Below, piece after piece: positions 52,594 to 64,000 of a stretch of DNA of 64,000 bases (its first letter is position 1; each line of letters starts with the position of its first letter). Both the position numbers and the translations under genes were made by a program. The notes under the pieces are model-generated. The model was not told where the DNA came from and searched no databases. It saw only the letters and a list, made by a program, of their open reading frames with translations. The DNA lies in NCBI RefSeq assembly GCF_037975245.1, contig NC_092575.1:27439841-27503840 (forward strand), given 5' to 3'. This stretch comes from Apostichopus japonicus (taxonomy: Eukaryota; Echinodermata; Holothuroidea; Aspidochirotida; Stichopodidae).

Positions 52594-54804
52594 CAGCGAC
52601 GTAGCCAGGAATTTGAAAGGGGGGGAGCACTTTTTGCGATTGATATGGATTTTCAAAATTGTAGGCACGACTATCTAAGCGGAGCGCCACCATCGGTTGG
52701 CGCGCAGCGTACAAGAAAATTTCTGGTTTTGATACCACCCAGATCACCGGAAATGGCACTTCTCGGGCTTGAAAATGACCAACCAGATGTACACTTTTTG
52801 CCTGAGAACCAAGTATTTCCCGATAGTTTTTTTCCATCCATAACCTTTTTGAAGATTGTCACCAGTCACAAATCATGTTCGACCTCATCGCATGTCCTGT
52901 GGATCATTGCTTTTTATAGGTGATTCTACGTCGCGGCCCACAATATCCGTCAGGCCCACTTTTCAAGGTTCCAAGCCCATTATTTGTTCAGAATTTGAAA
53001 ATTCACATTTCTCGTGAATAAACTCACTTCAAAACATATCCATAATGTTGCACAAAATTTCATCTATGGACAACCAATATAGAAAAACCTCCTTCAACCC
53101 CTAACAGACCGGTCAAAATTGCACGAGTAGAGGGAAGTGTGATGCAGAATGTTGGTCAGAAATTTTGGAAAATTCAGACAGTTAATTTATTGGTGTAGAA
53201 ATATTAAAACCTCTTATAACGGCTATTATAAAACTTGGTTGAAGGAAATGAAAAAAATAGCAGATATTTCCGAAACCGAACACTACACACATAGGCGTAG
53301 GAGGCGGGGGGGGGGGGCTGCAGCCCCTAATTCGCCATTTCTAATGTAAAAGAGAGTTTTGACATAATTGGACCTCCATGCCTTTTTCTCCATCTACATA
53401 AGACATTTGGTTGTTTACATTAGCATCCCGCGGTACACTGCGCAACTTTCACGGACCGTACGGTACACGATGGCATGCGATGTAGGGTAAATAACCGATG
53501 CTTGTTTATATGATATTGACCATAACATGTTGAACGAAATTTTGGTTATTTTTTTCGGGCAAGTCGGACAGTTTTGAGGCTGTTCATCCTGGAACGCCAT
53601 TTTCATGCTCACTGATATGATGTGATATCTGCTGCGGTTGCTTTACAAATTCGAACAGGCGCGTAGCGAGGAATTTGCCAAGGGAGGGGCGAAGCCTGTA
53701 GGCAAATTATCTAAGCGTAGCGCCACCATAAGTTGGCGCGAAGCGTTCAAGAAAATTTTGGCCGAACATGCCTCCCAGATCACTGGAAATGGCACTACCC
53801 AGGACCATTTGTTGGCGCGAAGCGTACAAGTAAATTTTGGCCGAAAATGCCTCCCAGATCGCTGGAAACGACACTTCCCAGGCCTTGTAAGTTGCATCTA
53901 AGCACTTTCTATTTTGAAATTACTGGCGATATCATAAAAAAAAATATGCTGAAGGGGGAGGGGGGCGGTCGCCCCCTTCCCGAAATGCGTCAGGTTCCCC
54001 GACGACACGGTCGAGTTCGAGACCAGCCACAGTTGGTTTCATAGCACAATTCTACAATTGTTTAAGGCGTATATACACACACACGCGTTATGATAGACCA
54101 TATATAGTATATAGATCATGAGTGAGAGAGGAAAAATGGAAACGTCAAAAATGGAGTTGTCGGTGTAAGGGGTAGGGTGAGGCAAACGCCCCTTCCGAAA
54201 TCCTTGATCCGTCACTGACTACCCTGTGTATATAATAGGGACCAGCGCTGTAATGATGTCACTGTTCCTCTTTCTCTTCCTGGTGTCTTGGCGTTTTCCT
54301 TCTACTCCCTCTTTTTCTCCTTTTTCTCTCTTTCTTCTTTTTCTTTTCCCTTCCTTCGTCTCCTCCTCCTCTTTTTTCCCCTCTTTTTTCCCCTCTTGTT
54401 TCTTTTTTTTTTCTCTCCTCTTTTTCTTACCCGGGAGGCGCGCGCCCCCAACGCCCCCCCCCCCCCTGGATACGCGCCTGTTGTGCATACAGTTCGTGAC
54501 ATTCCATAGAGTGCGGTTAGGCAGGCAATATGTATTTTATTACGCAGTGGCCAACTGTAGGCTTGTAATTGGCTATAAGCTAAATTTAGCTAATTGCATC
54601 TGCCAAACTAAGTAAGTAGTTGAATCAGTAGGCATGAATGTTACTACGATTACAATCGAGTTAACGGAGCTGACGAGTATTCAAGATCAAAAGAGCACTG
54701 ACAAAATACCATGCTAAAAAAACGACAGTTTAAAAAAAAAAAAATCGACACTGAAAGGGGGGGAGCGGTCGCTCCCCCTGCTCCCCCCCCTGGCTACGTC
54801 CCTG
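52594..54804. mobile_element. composite non-autonomous hAT element with 8-bp target duplication
   Basis: The element starts CAGCGACGTAGCCAGGAATT and ends CCTGGCTACGTCCCTG. It is flanked by the identical octamer ACCTTATA (52586-52593 and 54805-54812). At 2211 bp it has no transposase. Inside are several modules of the form CTATCTAAGCGGAGCGCCAC, GGTTGGCGC and CAAGAAAATTT (near 52669, 53706 and 53812), other terminal-like pieces (CAGGCGCGTAGCGAGG at 53656, TGATCCGTCACTG at about 54206, GGATACGCGCCTG at about 54469) and a pyrimidine-rich tract at 54290-54430. It looks like nested related elements inside one outer pair of ends. Confidence 0.8.
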
Positions 54805-54812
54805 ACCTTATA

Positions 54813-57475
54813 GCTATCATGGAGGTCACAGTTGTAATTTTTTGGGTGCAAAATTTGTAACAGCAACACAAACACAAGAAATATTTAAATAAATCACATT
54901 TTTGATTCCTTGTGACGCCCTTGGCTCGTAAACACGATACGATACTTGGTACAAAGATGCGCCATACTGAGTAGAAGAACCCTGTTGGTTTTGGTGCTCA
55001 TCTCATGAATAATAATGAGGTCACAGGGTCAAATGTTAAGATTTTCAGAATTGAATCATACTTTGTGTGAAGGTGTTGGTAGATAGCAGGTACATGGTAA
55101 TGTATGTTCAATGTGATATTATGCACATTTATTAGGGGGCAGGGCTTGAGTTGATTTTTGCTAAATGTAGCTTGTAAACATGGTAAGTTAACATATTTAG
55201 TAGGTAGGTCCACAGTCAGTGAAAGAACCTTGCTGATCAATTTAATCAACAATGATGAAAGCTTGGGATTATAATCTCAATTGGCAAGGAGTCACAATAA
55301 GCCCACTGGCTTTCTGGTTTGAGTTATTGAAGTTTTTCATTGAACCGGATTTAATGAGATTAAGATTAGGGAATTGTTGAGAATATTTGTAGCTTCTATG
55401 TTAATAACGATATTTAAATAGTTGACTTAATATTTGAGGGAAGATTGGTTTGGACTAATCCATACATTAACTTCTTATATTTGTTATTGTTTGTATAACT
55501 TCAAGACAGTTACATGATCAGTACTATAGGATCTAATGAACAGATTACTGGATGGATCGAAAGATTTTCTAAATAAATAATTCAAAACAGGAAAAATGTC
55601 TTTTCTTATCTTTGACTTGCTTTGATTCCAATTAGAAAATCAAATTTGTCTTGGAACGAATTATTTTCAGTTGATAAGTATTTGCCTAGGAGTTTCACGA
55701 TTTTTCAAAATTCTAATCGCTATCTCAAACAAGGACAGATCTACAGGGGCATTGCTGATGACTCATCCACCCCCTATCCTTCACTCCTAATCCCCACTCC
55801 CCCCTCCCATCGACTCACCATCCTTCACTCCCAATCACTCCTCATCCACTCCCCATCCCTTCACTCCTAATCCCCACCCCCCCCCCACTCATCGACTCCC
55901 CATCCTTCACTCCTTATCCCCACCCCACTCCCCATCCTTCAATCCCCACCCCATCCTTCACTCCCAATCCCCACCCACCCCCCTCATCCACTCCCCATCC
56001 TTCACTCCCAATCTCCACCCCACACTAGAACCTGGTGAAATTAGCTAGGGCTGCTCTTTACTTGAGTACTCTCCTCCTGTTGTTATCTCTGCAATAGTCC
56101 TCTCTGCACCCCCTTCCCCTGTCACCCAACCCTTCCATTTTTTTTTTTAGAAACTAGGTTCTGCATGCACCCATGAAAAAGCTTTGGGTCCCCATGAAAA
56201 GAAGTCTAGCTACACCCCTGGTTCTAAGTCAATCAAGTATACACTGCCCTCACTTCCCAATGCACTATTTGACCTACAGTGTGAATGTATGCGACCATCT
56301 TAGTCTACGTATTTGATATCCTCATTTATCGCCTTGTTTGTGGAAAAAGATAAATTTCATACTGCACAGAAACATTATTTTCCAATGTTCAATTCAAAGC
56401 ACCATGTATCTGCCTAAGTGTCTAACATTTGTTCATAGAGGTATTGATGTTGTAGGTAGATAGTATACTATGGAGATTTGAACAGCAGTCATAGTGACGG
56501 GTGAAGTTTGGGAATGGAGATTTTTAGTCACGGTTCGCCAAATAGCGAGCCTTTTAAAATTATTTCAGCCTGAGAGTCAAGGCCTAAAACCTTAAAAACA
56601 TAATTTCTCATAGTAGAAATCATGGATACTTTTCATAAATAGTATGGATTTTTCATATTGAGTACAAGAATCCTGTTGCTTGTGAGGTCAAATCTTATTT
56701 GAGGTCACCAGAGGTCAAACTCTGAAAACCCTTTTACATCATATCTAACGAAGGGAATCGTGGATACTACTCATACTTGGTGTGTGGATACATCATATTG
56801 AGTACAAGACCGCTATTGTTTTTGGTGGAGGTGTGTATAATGCCTGTGTTTACTATGCAATAGTGTAATTGTACTTCAAAATACTGGTTCGGGCCATTTA
56901 TATTGTGACAGCTGTTTCTGGTTAACAAGCAGAAGATGCTAGTACAATGGAGTCATCGAAACCTCAATGCATTTTGCATTCTGAATAATTTTTAATGAAA
57001 GCTAACAGATGAGAATTAAAAGTTCATCCAGATTAAGCATTACAATCGTATGCGATGATCAACGACCGTGTGCAGTCTGCATCGTCATCTGCTCTCGGCA
57101 CTCTCACCCATCTCCATCCAACCGCCCACCCTCCCCTCCCCCTCCCCACTCCACTCCCGTACCCTCTTCTAATGGGTGTATTTATCCTATTCTATAAGAT
57201 ACAAACTAATTGCAGCTCTCAATTCGTTACATCAAAGGGGTCTGAAGTAATTAGATTTCATTGTGACGTCATGTAGTTTTATTTGGTTACTAAGCATTCA
57301 TATTATCAAGTTTGAAAGTAATCGTCTTAATGTCATATAGGCCTATATGAGTATCCTCGTCTTGTCTTCTCTGCTAAGAAAGCGTTTCATCCATTTGACA
57401 ACTGATTAAGTTACAAGCAAATCATTTAAAAAATACAGACCATGATATATGATAAACTCGTTAGACCATGGGTAG
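54813..57475. other. intergenic DNA, no gene seen; includes a C-rich array
   Basis: There are no coding exons. At about 55764-56030 a C-rich array repeats CATCCTTCACTCC(C/T)AATCCCCAC-like units. A second C-rich patch lies at 57120-57165. The remainder is AT-rich without recognisable signals. Confidence 0.5.
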
Positions 57476-57483
57476 ACCCTAAG

Positions 57484-58585
57484 CAGGCGCGGCGGAACGG
57501 AAAAATTATTGGGGGGCTAATGTGTGGAGACTATCTAAGCGGAGCGCCACCATCGGTTGGCGCGGAGCGTACAAGAAAATTTGGGTTTTTTTCAAACCCC
57601 CAGATGGCCGGAAACGGCACTTCCCGAGTGTTTTATGCTGCGAATACCTAGCCCTAAAATATGGGTCTCAAGCCTGCAATTTCTCAGATTGCACGTAAAA
57701 GTCTGTAAAAACATTGTAATTTGTATATTCGATGGTGTTTTAAGAGAGTAGCTATTACTCGTAGTGTACTCGCAAAGACGTTTTTGAGTGTAGTAAGGGC
57801 AGTGGCGGAGCTAGGGGTATTGGTCAGGGGGGGGCAAGAATGGTCTGTAGGGGCGCTTTCGACACTATCTAAGCGGAGCGCCACCACAGGTTGGCGTGGA
57901 GCGTACAGAAAATTTTTGAGTAAAGTTACTCCCTAGATTGCAGGAAATGACCCTTTCCGGGCCTTGCTAATTTGCAGATAAACGGAGAATAAATAGGTGT
58001 CGTCGCCATTTTGTCGGAAAATTACACCAACAGAATATGACAAATGTCAATAGGTATATGAGAGCGCAATAAAATAGTCAATAATCGCGAATAAGTTAAA
58101 GTAGTGAAAAGCTGAAAAGGGCGCCAGCAGTCCATTTGAGTCCGTCAGGAGGGGGGGTGGGGGATCCGCCCCCTGACTGTATATATGGACGCTCCGCCAC
58201 TAAGTAAGGGGATGTTGGAGAACTGGCTGAAATGAGGCAAGTCATTGGCCTAAGACGAAGTTGTGTTACGCTTACCGGTAGCCTACTCACACTAACTGCT
58301 TCCACTTTTCACGGGGCGTGAAGACGCGGTTGGGGTGACAATGTGGTCTATAGCCAGGGACGGTCCGAGGGACCACGGTCCCCCAGCAATTACTAAAATT
58401 ATTACACCTATATAGTATACGTGTGCATCGCACAGATCGACAAGTATGCATTGAAAAATGGGCAGATGCACGTTTCGGAGCCTTGGTAAATATTGGGGGG
58501 CTTATCATGCATTTGCCCCCTCAACTTTTTCATTGGGGGCTGAGCCCCCCCCCAAGCCCCCCCCCCCCCGGTTCCGCCGCCACTG
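57484..58585. mobile_element. 1.1-kb hAT element with 8-bp target duplication, carrying a nested hAT
   Basis: Ends CAGGCGCGGCGGAAC and GTTCCGCCGCCACTG are inverted relative to each other. The flanking octamer ACCCTAAG is present at 57476-57483 and 58586-58593. It contains the family module CTATCTAAGCGGAGCGCCAC near 57531. A second complete element is inserted at 57800-58202. No transposase frame is present. Confidence 0.85.
57800..58202. mobile_element. 403-bp hAT MITE nested inside the 1.1-kb element
   Basis: It begins CAGTGGCGGAGCTAGG and ends GCTCCGCCACTA, with the octamer AGTAAGGG at 57792-57799 and 58203-58210. It carries its own copy of the CTATCTAAGCGGAGCGCCAC module. The last base is A where the inverted partner predicts G. 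Confidence 0.85.
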
Positions 58586-58593
58586 ACCCTAAG

Positions 58594-60303
58594 CCTACCC
58601 GATAGGCTGTCCACGGGCCAAGTCCGGCCGGCGAAAGATTTATTGCCGCTCACCAACAAACAGACCCACAATCCTGCACTATCGGCTATGTGGATCCGTA
58701 AAGTGTTATAGTTTGTCGGTAGCCTACCAGCTTAACCTGAAAATTTGCTCCATTTAAGTATAATGAAACGTTGTTTCTCTCTCATTCTTTGCTTCATCCG
58801 TTATCTCTGCCTGGCCCTTACATGAGAACCACTTCCTTAGATTATTCTCTCACATTATTGGCCAATTAACATTAAAAAAACTCCCCAAAAAGCAGAATTG
58901 TAGTGTTACATATATGGAATGGGATCATAAATTAGGAAGAAAATTCAGTCAGTAGGTCGCATTTTGATAAGCCCCTTTAACCAACGCAAACTATTCAAGA
59001 CAACACTTCATTGGAACCTGATACTTTACTAATATGATATAAGATATAAGTCTGGTGAGCCTTTACTGATATGATATCCTGAAATATTACACGAGATGTA
59101 ATTACCTCCTCTGATCGCTTTGATAAATTCAACATCTACTCCTCGGCGGATATGCTACATGTTTACGAAATGAAACAATTGTCAGTTACAACTGATCAAC
59201 CATACCAAAGGTAATTAGAGATAATATTTTAATTGGAGCAGGAAAGTTATTTCTGTGTTTTCGAAAGTTCAGAATGTAAGAGTTGAAATAAAGAGGGATT
59301 TTAAAAATGCAGAAGGCATGGTTTGTAGGTAAAACGACGTAGGCCTATAGGTCACATGTATGGAGACCGCGATTGGCCTATGTTAACTATAGGCAAAGAG
59401 TCATTTGGTCTACAAAGGTTTTCTTTCTTTCCAAGTCATGTCATTTTTCTTGTCTTTTTATTCCTTTTATGATTCCTGTTTTATCTTTTCAAATTGTTTT
59501 TTCTACTTTTTTTCTTCTTTTTTTTCAGAGGTCTCAACTTTCAGAATTTGGCACAAAAAAATGCTTTCGGGAATTAATATACATTCGCTTTGGAAAGTTT
59601 GAAATTCTCCAATTGAAAAATTAGTCTAACGGGCCAGGAGTAACAAGTATTGTATCAGATGTAAAAAACATTTCTTGCGAGAGTCTTACGTTTGAAATTA
59701 GGACTGAGCAAGTCTGTGTCATGCAGTATCACACTGTGTCAGTACAGGGCTGTGTCGGTATACATTTCAATATACACTACTAACATATATCACAAGTGCA
59801 GAAACATTACACATGTAAATTATAAAGACGTAGATGTATACAAATTTAAATTTTTGTTTCTGTGATATACTAGATCATCTTTCATAACCTTATGTGTCTC
59901 GTCCAATTACTTCACATTGTAATTCCTGTTAGCCTAATCCGTGTTTCTTAACGGTAAATGACCATATACAATACTGATATGTTCGTCCTTTGTCTACACC
60001 GCAAGGAGTTGAGTCCACCTGAACCCCAGAAAACCCACTAACAAAATCTGAGTGACCAGTTTGACAGTAATATAACAACTGAAGGTATCGACGTCTACTT
60101 TACCCCTTCTGTGTTCCCCTCTGTGTATTTGACAAAAGGAGAATAAACCATCTGAAGTTGTTCTGGTCGATACTGATCGATTAAGACCCCGTTCAGAGTC
60201 AGAGAGGTCCTTAGCTCCAAACAAGACTGAAAAACAAACTTTATCTACCTCACACTATATGTAGTTAAAGGGATATATATATATTATACAATTTCAAGTA
60301 TAA
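58594..60303. other. intergenic DNA, no gene seen
   Basis: AT-rich sequence with a few simple runs. Short open frames, such as that at 59373-59624, are Phe/Ser-rich readings of T-rich DNA and show no domain. Confidence 0.45.
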
Positions 60304-60772
60304 ATATATATATTCATTTGCCTTTGTCGTTTACCTCCATTTCATTAACAAAGTCTGTTCAAAGTATCTCTTTCGAGATCCGGCTTTAGGAATCACAAAT
60401 GATTTCGAGTTGGTTAGCATCATGTTTGATCTCTAGAGTAAGGCAAAATATGTCACCAAAAAAAGAACTAGTATTGTTCGATACAGGTGACAAACGCCTA
60501 CAGTGGAATTACGACCTTCCTTACCGGTTTCGAACCTCTGGACATACAATCAGCGTACATAGCCTAGTTGGTTATGGTGTCCGCATAAAGCGGGAGGCCC
60601 AGGTTCGAATCCCGGTGGAGACTGGAAGTTTTTTCACTGTTCTGGATTTCCAACTCACTGCGGTTTCAATTATATATATATATTCATTTGCCTTTGTCGT
60701 TTACCTCCCTTTCATTTACAAAGTTTGTTCAAAGTATCTCTTTCGAGATCCGGCATTAGGAATCACAAATAA
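60304..60772 (+). repeat. 103-bp direct repeats flanking a segment with a tRNA-like SINE head
   Basis: The segment TATTCATTTGCCTTTGTCGT through AGGAATCACAAAT-ATTTC occurs at about 60304-60406 and 60670-60772, with few differences. The 263 bp between contain TAGCCTAGTTGGTTATGGTG and GGTTCGAATCCCGGTGGAGA, which are A- and B-box-like tRNA pieces at about 60563-60630. The anticodon-like loop lacks the conserved T33, so this is a SINE head or tRNA pseudogene. Confidence 0.6.
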
Positions 60773-62554
60773 TTTCCCATTTACCCCCCCCCCACACCAC
60801 CACCACCCCAACAACCACAAAGAGAGAGAGAGGAGAGAGCCTTAAATAAAACTTATATAAATTGACATATGACACTGCTTCCACCAGCAACGCCTCCCCC
60901 CCCCCCTTCCCACCCTCCCCCCTCACCGCCTCCACCAGTTCATACAACCCTCCAATGACTATGGTAAGACACCCAACATTAATATTTGTACTAGTTTTGG
61001 GGTTCATTTACACACCTAAACCCATAATGTGAGATGAATAACCATTTACAGTGCCTATCACTTTAATCTCTTAATGGTTGCCAAAGTAAATCTGTTTTAA
61101 TTGGTTAGAGAGGACGCATACATCCACGCGATGACTGAATATAAAGGAAACACACACTCTGGCAGACTAGAAACGAAGTGACTCCTCGGTAAATATAACG
61201 GAAGGATTGTCAATTTACCGTAAGAATGTAAAACTCTTGCTGTTTATGTCTTGCAATTGTTGACATAGCTAAATTCACGAACTATTCAAGGAGAGTGTAA
61301 ACATTTAACGAAGAGAGGTATATATAGGAACAAATGAAGTTACCCGACTTCTGATAATTCTAAGCCGAGGACATCTTGTTAATGTGGACAGAGATATGAG
61401 TTTCATAACCGTCAAATATGGTGGTAAGTTTGTTTTAATATTTACCATTTATCGTAGGTTGATTGTCAATATAGGAGCGGGTGGGGCCCTCCCCACATTA
61501 GTAGGAGTTATAATTGACATTTCGTATTCAACTTTCTTTTTGAACAAGGTTTTAAAAGGGGCTCTTTGATTTAATTATGGAATTCTGATTATTATGATAA
61601 ATGTAGCATATCTGATATTTGGTTAGTTTATATTGAGCAAATATAAAGTTTTCTTAAAAAAAGGAACAAAGAAAACCCTGAAATTGTTTTCATTTTGCAT
61701 CTTACTATTATTATAATTAATTATATGAGTCTGGATTATGAGTAAGGATGGCGCAGATCAGGTATACAGCCCACCTTAGAATTCTTCATACGCAAATGAA
61801 ATGCAACACGAAGATAGAAAGGTGACCCGGTGATACAATTATTCACAGGGCCGACCTAGAGTTCCTTTATAGAGAAAACTCTAGGCCGACCCAACTCAAC
61901 ACGCCACTGTATAGGCAGATATAAACACCACGTGACCATTAGTGATCGTGTTTCTGTTCTTACCGTAATTTTTATAGCAAATTACGGATTGATATGAAAG
62001 TCTAGAAAACTCTTTTCTTGTCACAACAGATAACCAGCAGAAGATTTTTAATCCTTACTGCTCCAGCGAAGTGTTATTAGAGTCGATACGACAACAATGC
62101 ACAGAAGAGGAGGAAGGTAATATTCCCCCACCCCCTGGGGATGAGTGAGGGGGAGGTTAGGATCACTGGGGTGGGGAGGGATAGTAACACGATGTTTCTT
62201 TTTGTGGTTATAGGCCAATGAAATGAGATGCATGGGGTTTCAGTTGGGGTAAATTTTGCATTATTTTTGTGTTGTAACTAAATCTTGAAATGTGTAACTA
62301 AGCCGTGAATAATGATGCAACAATGAAACTAAAGAGGACGTTGTACATTTTATTATTTTAACAAGACTAATTTGTAGATCATTCCGATAGTGTATGTATT
62401 TTAGATCACCATGCAAGCAGGAACTTTCGAAGAAGCCACATTGGCTTATCAAAGCCGCAAGCTGACCGAAGTCAGTCTCTTAAATTCATATTTAACGTCC
62501 ATGATTATGAATTGTCAATTGTCAACAACTCTGTAACTGGACGACATACATTAA
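60773..62554. other. intergenic DNA, no gene seen; one short hairpin
   Basis: C-rich simple repeats lie at 60784-60930. At 61847-61892 GGGCCGACCTAGAGTT faces AACTCTAGGCCGACCC across a short loop, an imperfect hairpin that could be the remains of a small MITE. No coding exon is seen. Confidence 0.45.
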
Positions 62555-62627
62555 TCTGGGAGTGACTCGAACCGGGGACCTTATGATTGGAAGGCACCGG
62601 CGTTAACCACTGAGCTAACACTCCACA
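62555..62627 (-). mobile_element. tRNA-like SINE head
   Basis: The minus strand reads GGAGTGTTAGCTCAGTGGTT (A-box-like) and later CCCCGGTTCGAGTCACTCCC (B-box-like). Acceptor-like ends GGAGTG and CACTCC pair, and a GCCTT/AAGGT stem encloses an 8-base loop. The T-arm does not pair, so this is a tRNA-derived repeat and not a working tRNA. A short AACACTAACACT duplication follows. Confidence 0.5.
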
Positions 62628-62792
62628 CTAACACTAAAACTCCACTGAGCTAACACTAACACTAGTAATGCCTCGGTATTGATTGGAAGTCATAGATGAA
62701 AAAGGGTAGGACCATAATACGTAAGATGACCACTTTAGCGCAACGCCCTGTATTGTTGTAGCCTGTATACTTGCTCACTTTCAGTAAGTGGA

Positions 62793-63064
62793 GGCCGGGA
62801 AGCCTGATTTTTTTCCTAGGACGAATAAGGGTTTCAGGTTTTTCAGGAATTTACAAATTCGTTTGAAATCAGAGTTAGGGATTAGAAAATGGGTTAGGGA
62901 TTGATTTTTGTGAAAATGAAGGATTGTCGTTCATAATCTGGGGTCAAAACTAGGAAAAAAGATTCAGTACATGTTTTTTTGAAAAAGCGTCACATGTTTG
63001 GAATCCATGGATTTGATTGGCCGATGCCCTTATTTGTCCTAGGAAAAAAATATGCGGCCGGGAA
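62793..63064. mobile_element. fold-back MITE, about 270 bp
   Basis: The left arm with GGCCGGGAA and TTTTTTTCCTAGGACGAATA (62793-62831) faces a right arm whose reverse reads TTCCCGGCCGCATA and TTTTTTTCCTAGGACAAATA (63027-63064). The interior is unremarkable and the target duplication is not clear. Confidence 0.5.
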
Positions 63065-63176
63065 AAGCTAAAACATAGAGCGTCTATACATACTCACCCC
63101 ATGTTTTAGCTTCTCCGAATGTAAATCCGGTTTGCTAAAATTGGTACGAAGGGAGTCCTTTCTTTTCAAACCGTGC

Positions 63177-64000
63177 CAGGGACGTAGCCAGGGGGGGAGC
63201 AGGGGGAGCGACCGCTCCCCCCCTTTCAGTGTCGATTTTTTTTTTTTTAAACTGTCGTTTTTTTAGCATGGTATTTTGTCAGTGCTCTTTTGATCTTGAA
63301 TACTCGTCAGCTCCGTTAACTCGATTGTAATCGTAGTAACATTCATGCCTACTGATTCAACTACTTACTTAGTTTGGCAGATGCAATTAGCTAAATTTAG
63401 CTTATAGCCAATTACAAGCCTACAGTTGGCCACTGCGTAATAAAATACATATTGCCTGCCTAACCGCACTCTATGGAATGTCACGAACTGTATGCACAAC
63501 AGGCGCGTATCCAGGGGGGGGGGGCGTTGGGGGCGCGCGCCTCCCGGGTAAGAAAAAGAGGAGAGAAAAAAAAAAGAAACAAGAGGGGAAAAAAGAGGGG
63601 AAAAAAGAGGAGGAGGAGACGAAGGAAGGGAAAAGAAAAAGAAGAAAGAGAGAAAAAGGAGAAAAAGAGGGAGTAGAAGGAAAACGCCAAGACACCAGGA
63701 AGAGAAAGAGGAACAGTGACATCATTACAGCGCTGGTCCCTATTATATACACAGGGTAGTCAGTGACGGATCAAGGATTTCGGAAGGGGCGTTTGCCTCA
63801 CCCTACCCCTTACACCGACAACTCCATTTTTGACGTTTCCATTTTTCCTCTCTCACTCATGATCTATATACTATATATGGTCTATCATAACGCGTGTGTG
63901 TGTATATACGCCTTAAACAATTGTAGAATTGTGCTATGAAACCAACTGTGGCTGGTCTCGAACTCGACCGTGTCGTCGGGGAACCTGACGCATTTCGGGA
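63177..64000. mobile_element. inverted near-identical copy of the right part of the 52594-54804 element, cut by the window edge
   Basis: From CAGGGACGTAGCCAGG at 63177 the sequence is the reverse complement of 54804 back to about 53978, matching nearly base for base over more than 820 bp. The differences I see are in the lengths of G/C and A/T runs. It continues beyond the window, so its other end and target duplication cannot be checked. The Lys/Arg/Glu-rich open frames here and at 54219-54615 are readings of the same purine-rich tract. Confidence 0.9.

Noticed and set aside
54219-54615. Lys/Arg/Glu-rich and Phe/Ser-rich open frames, repeated at 63471-63759
   Set aside because: Both strands of one purine/pyrimidine-rich tract inside a hAT element give these; no domain, and the tract is a transposon copy.
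60563-60634. Possible tRNA gene
   Set aside because: The anticodon loop lacks T33 and the arms do not pair fully; the B box fits a SINE head.
62555-62627. Possible tRNA gene on the minus strand
   Set aside because: The acceptor ends pair but the T-arm does not and the anticodon loop has eight bases.

Overview
The window is nuclear DNA of an animal with intron-rich genes and many transposons. Two genes are read completely through their splice sites. The organism is inferred to be a non-vertebrate deuterostome, most likely an echinoderm. The reasons are a type II NADH dehydrogenase (absent from vertebrates), a vertebrate-like mitochondrial Na+/Ca2+ exchanger, a BEL/Pao LTR retrotransposon, and tRNA-derived SINEs and hAT/TTAA MITEs of the kind common in marine invertebrates. 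That assignment is inference; no species can be named from the sequence alone.

Layout. At 641-849 (+) is the last coding exon of an unrecognised gene that begins left of the window. At 4257-14415 (-) lies a nine-exon alternative NADH dehydrogenase (NDH-2, 467 codons). About 4.5 kb away, head to head with it, a 17-coding-exon NCLX/SLC8B1 gene (618 codons) runs from 19822 to 48350 (+). Every exon junction of both genes keeps the frame. Both products belong in or at the mitochondrial inner membrane: one oxidises NADH without pumping protons, the other exports Ca2+ from the matrix. From 48.4 kb to the right end I see no gene, only repeats and nested DNA transposons.

NCLX is the most unusual part. 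Three separate tandem-repeat arrays (55-bp, 125-bp and 56-bp units) each start inside an exon and copy the exon end with its 5' splice site into the following intron, so authentic donors are followed by rows of decoy donors. Two introns carry U12-type (minor spliceosome) signals. A 138-nt cassette-like exon has an in-frame TGA. Intron 10 holds an 8367-bp BEL/Pao element in antisense, with a 5-bp target duplication, two 1222-bp LTRs that differ at one base by eye, and an unbroken gag-pol frame.

Mobile DNA: hAT elements with exact 8-bp target duplications (a 48-bp micro-element, a 2.2-kb composite, and a 403-bp element nested in a 1.1-kb element), a near-identical inverted copy of part of the 2.2-kb element at the right edge, three families of TTAA-flanked MITEs, a fold-back element made of tandem repeats, SINEs, a LINE fragment and two Penelope-like remnants with hammerhead-like cores. 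All calls were made by eye; no database search was run.
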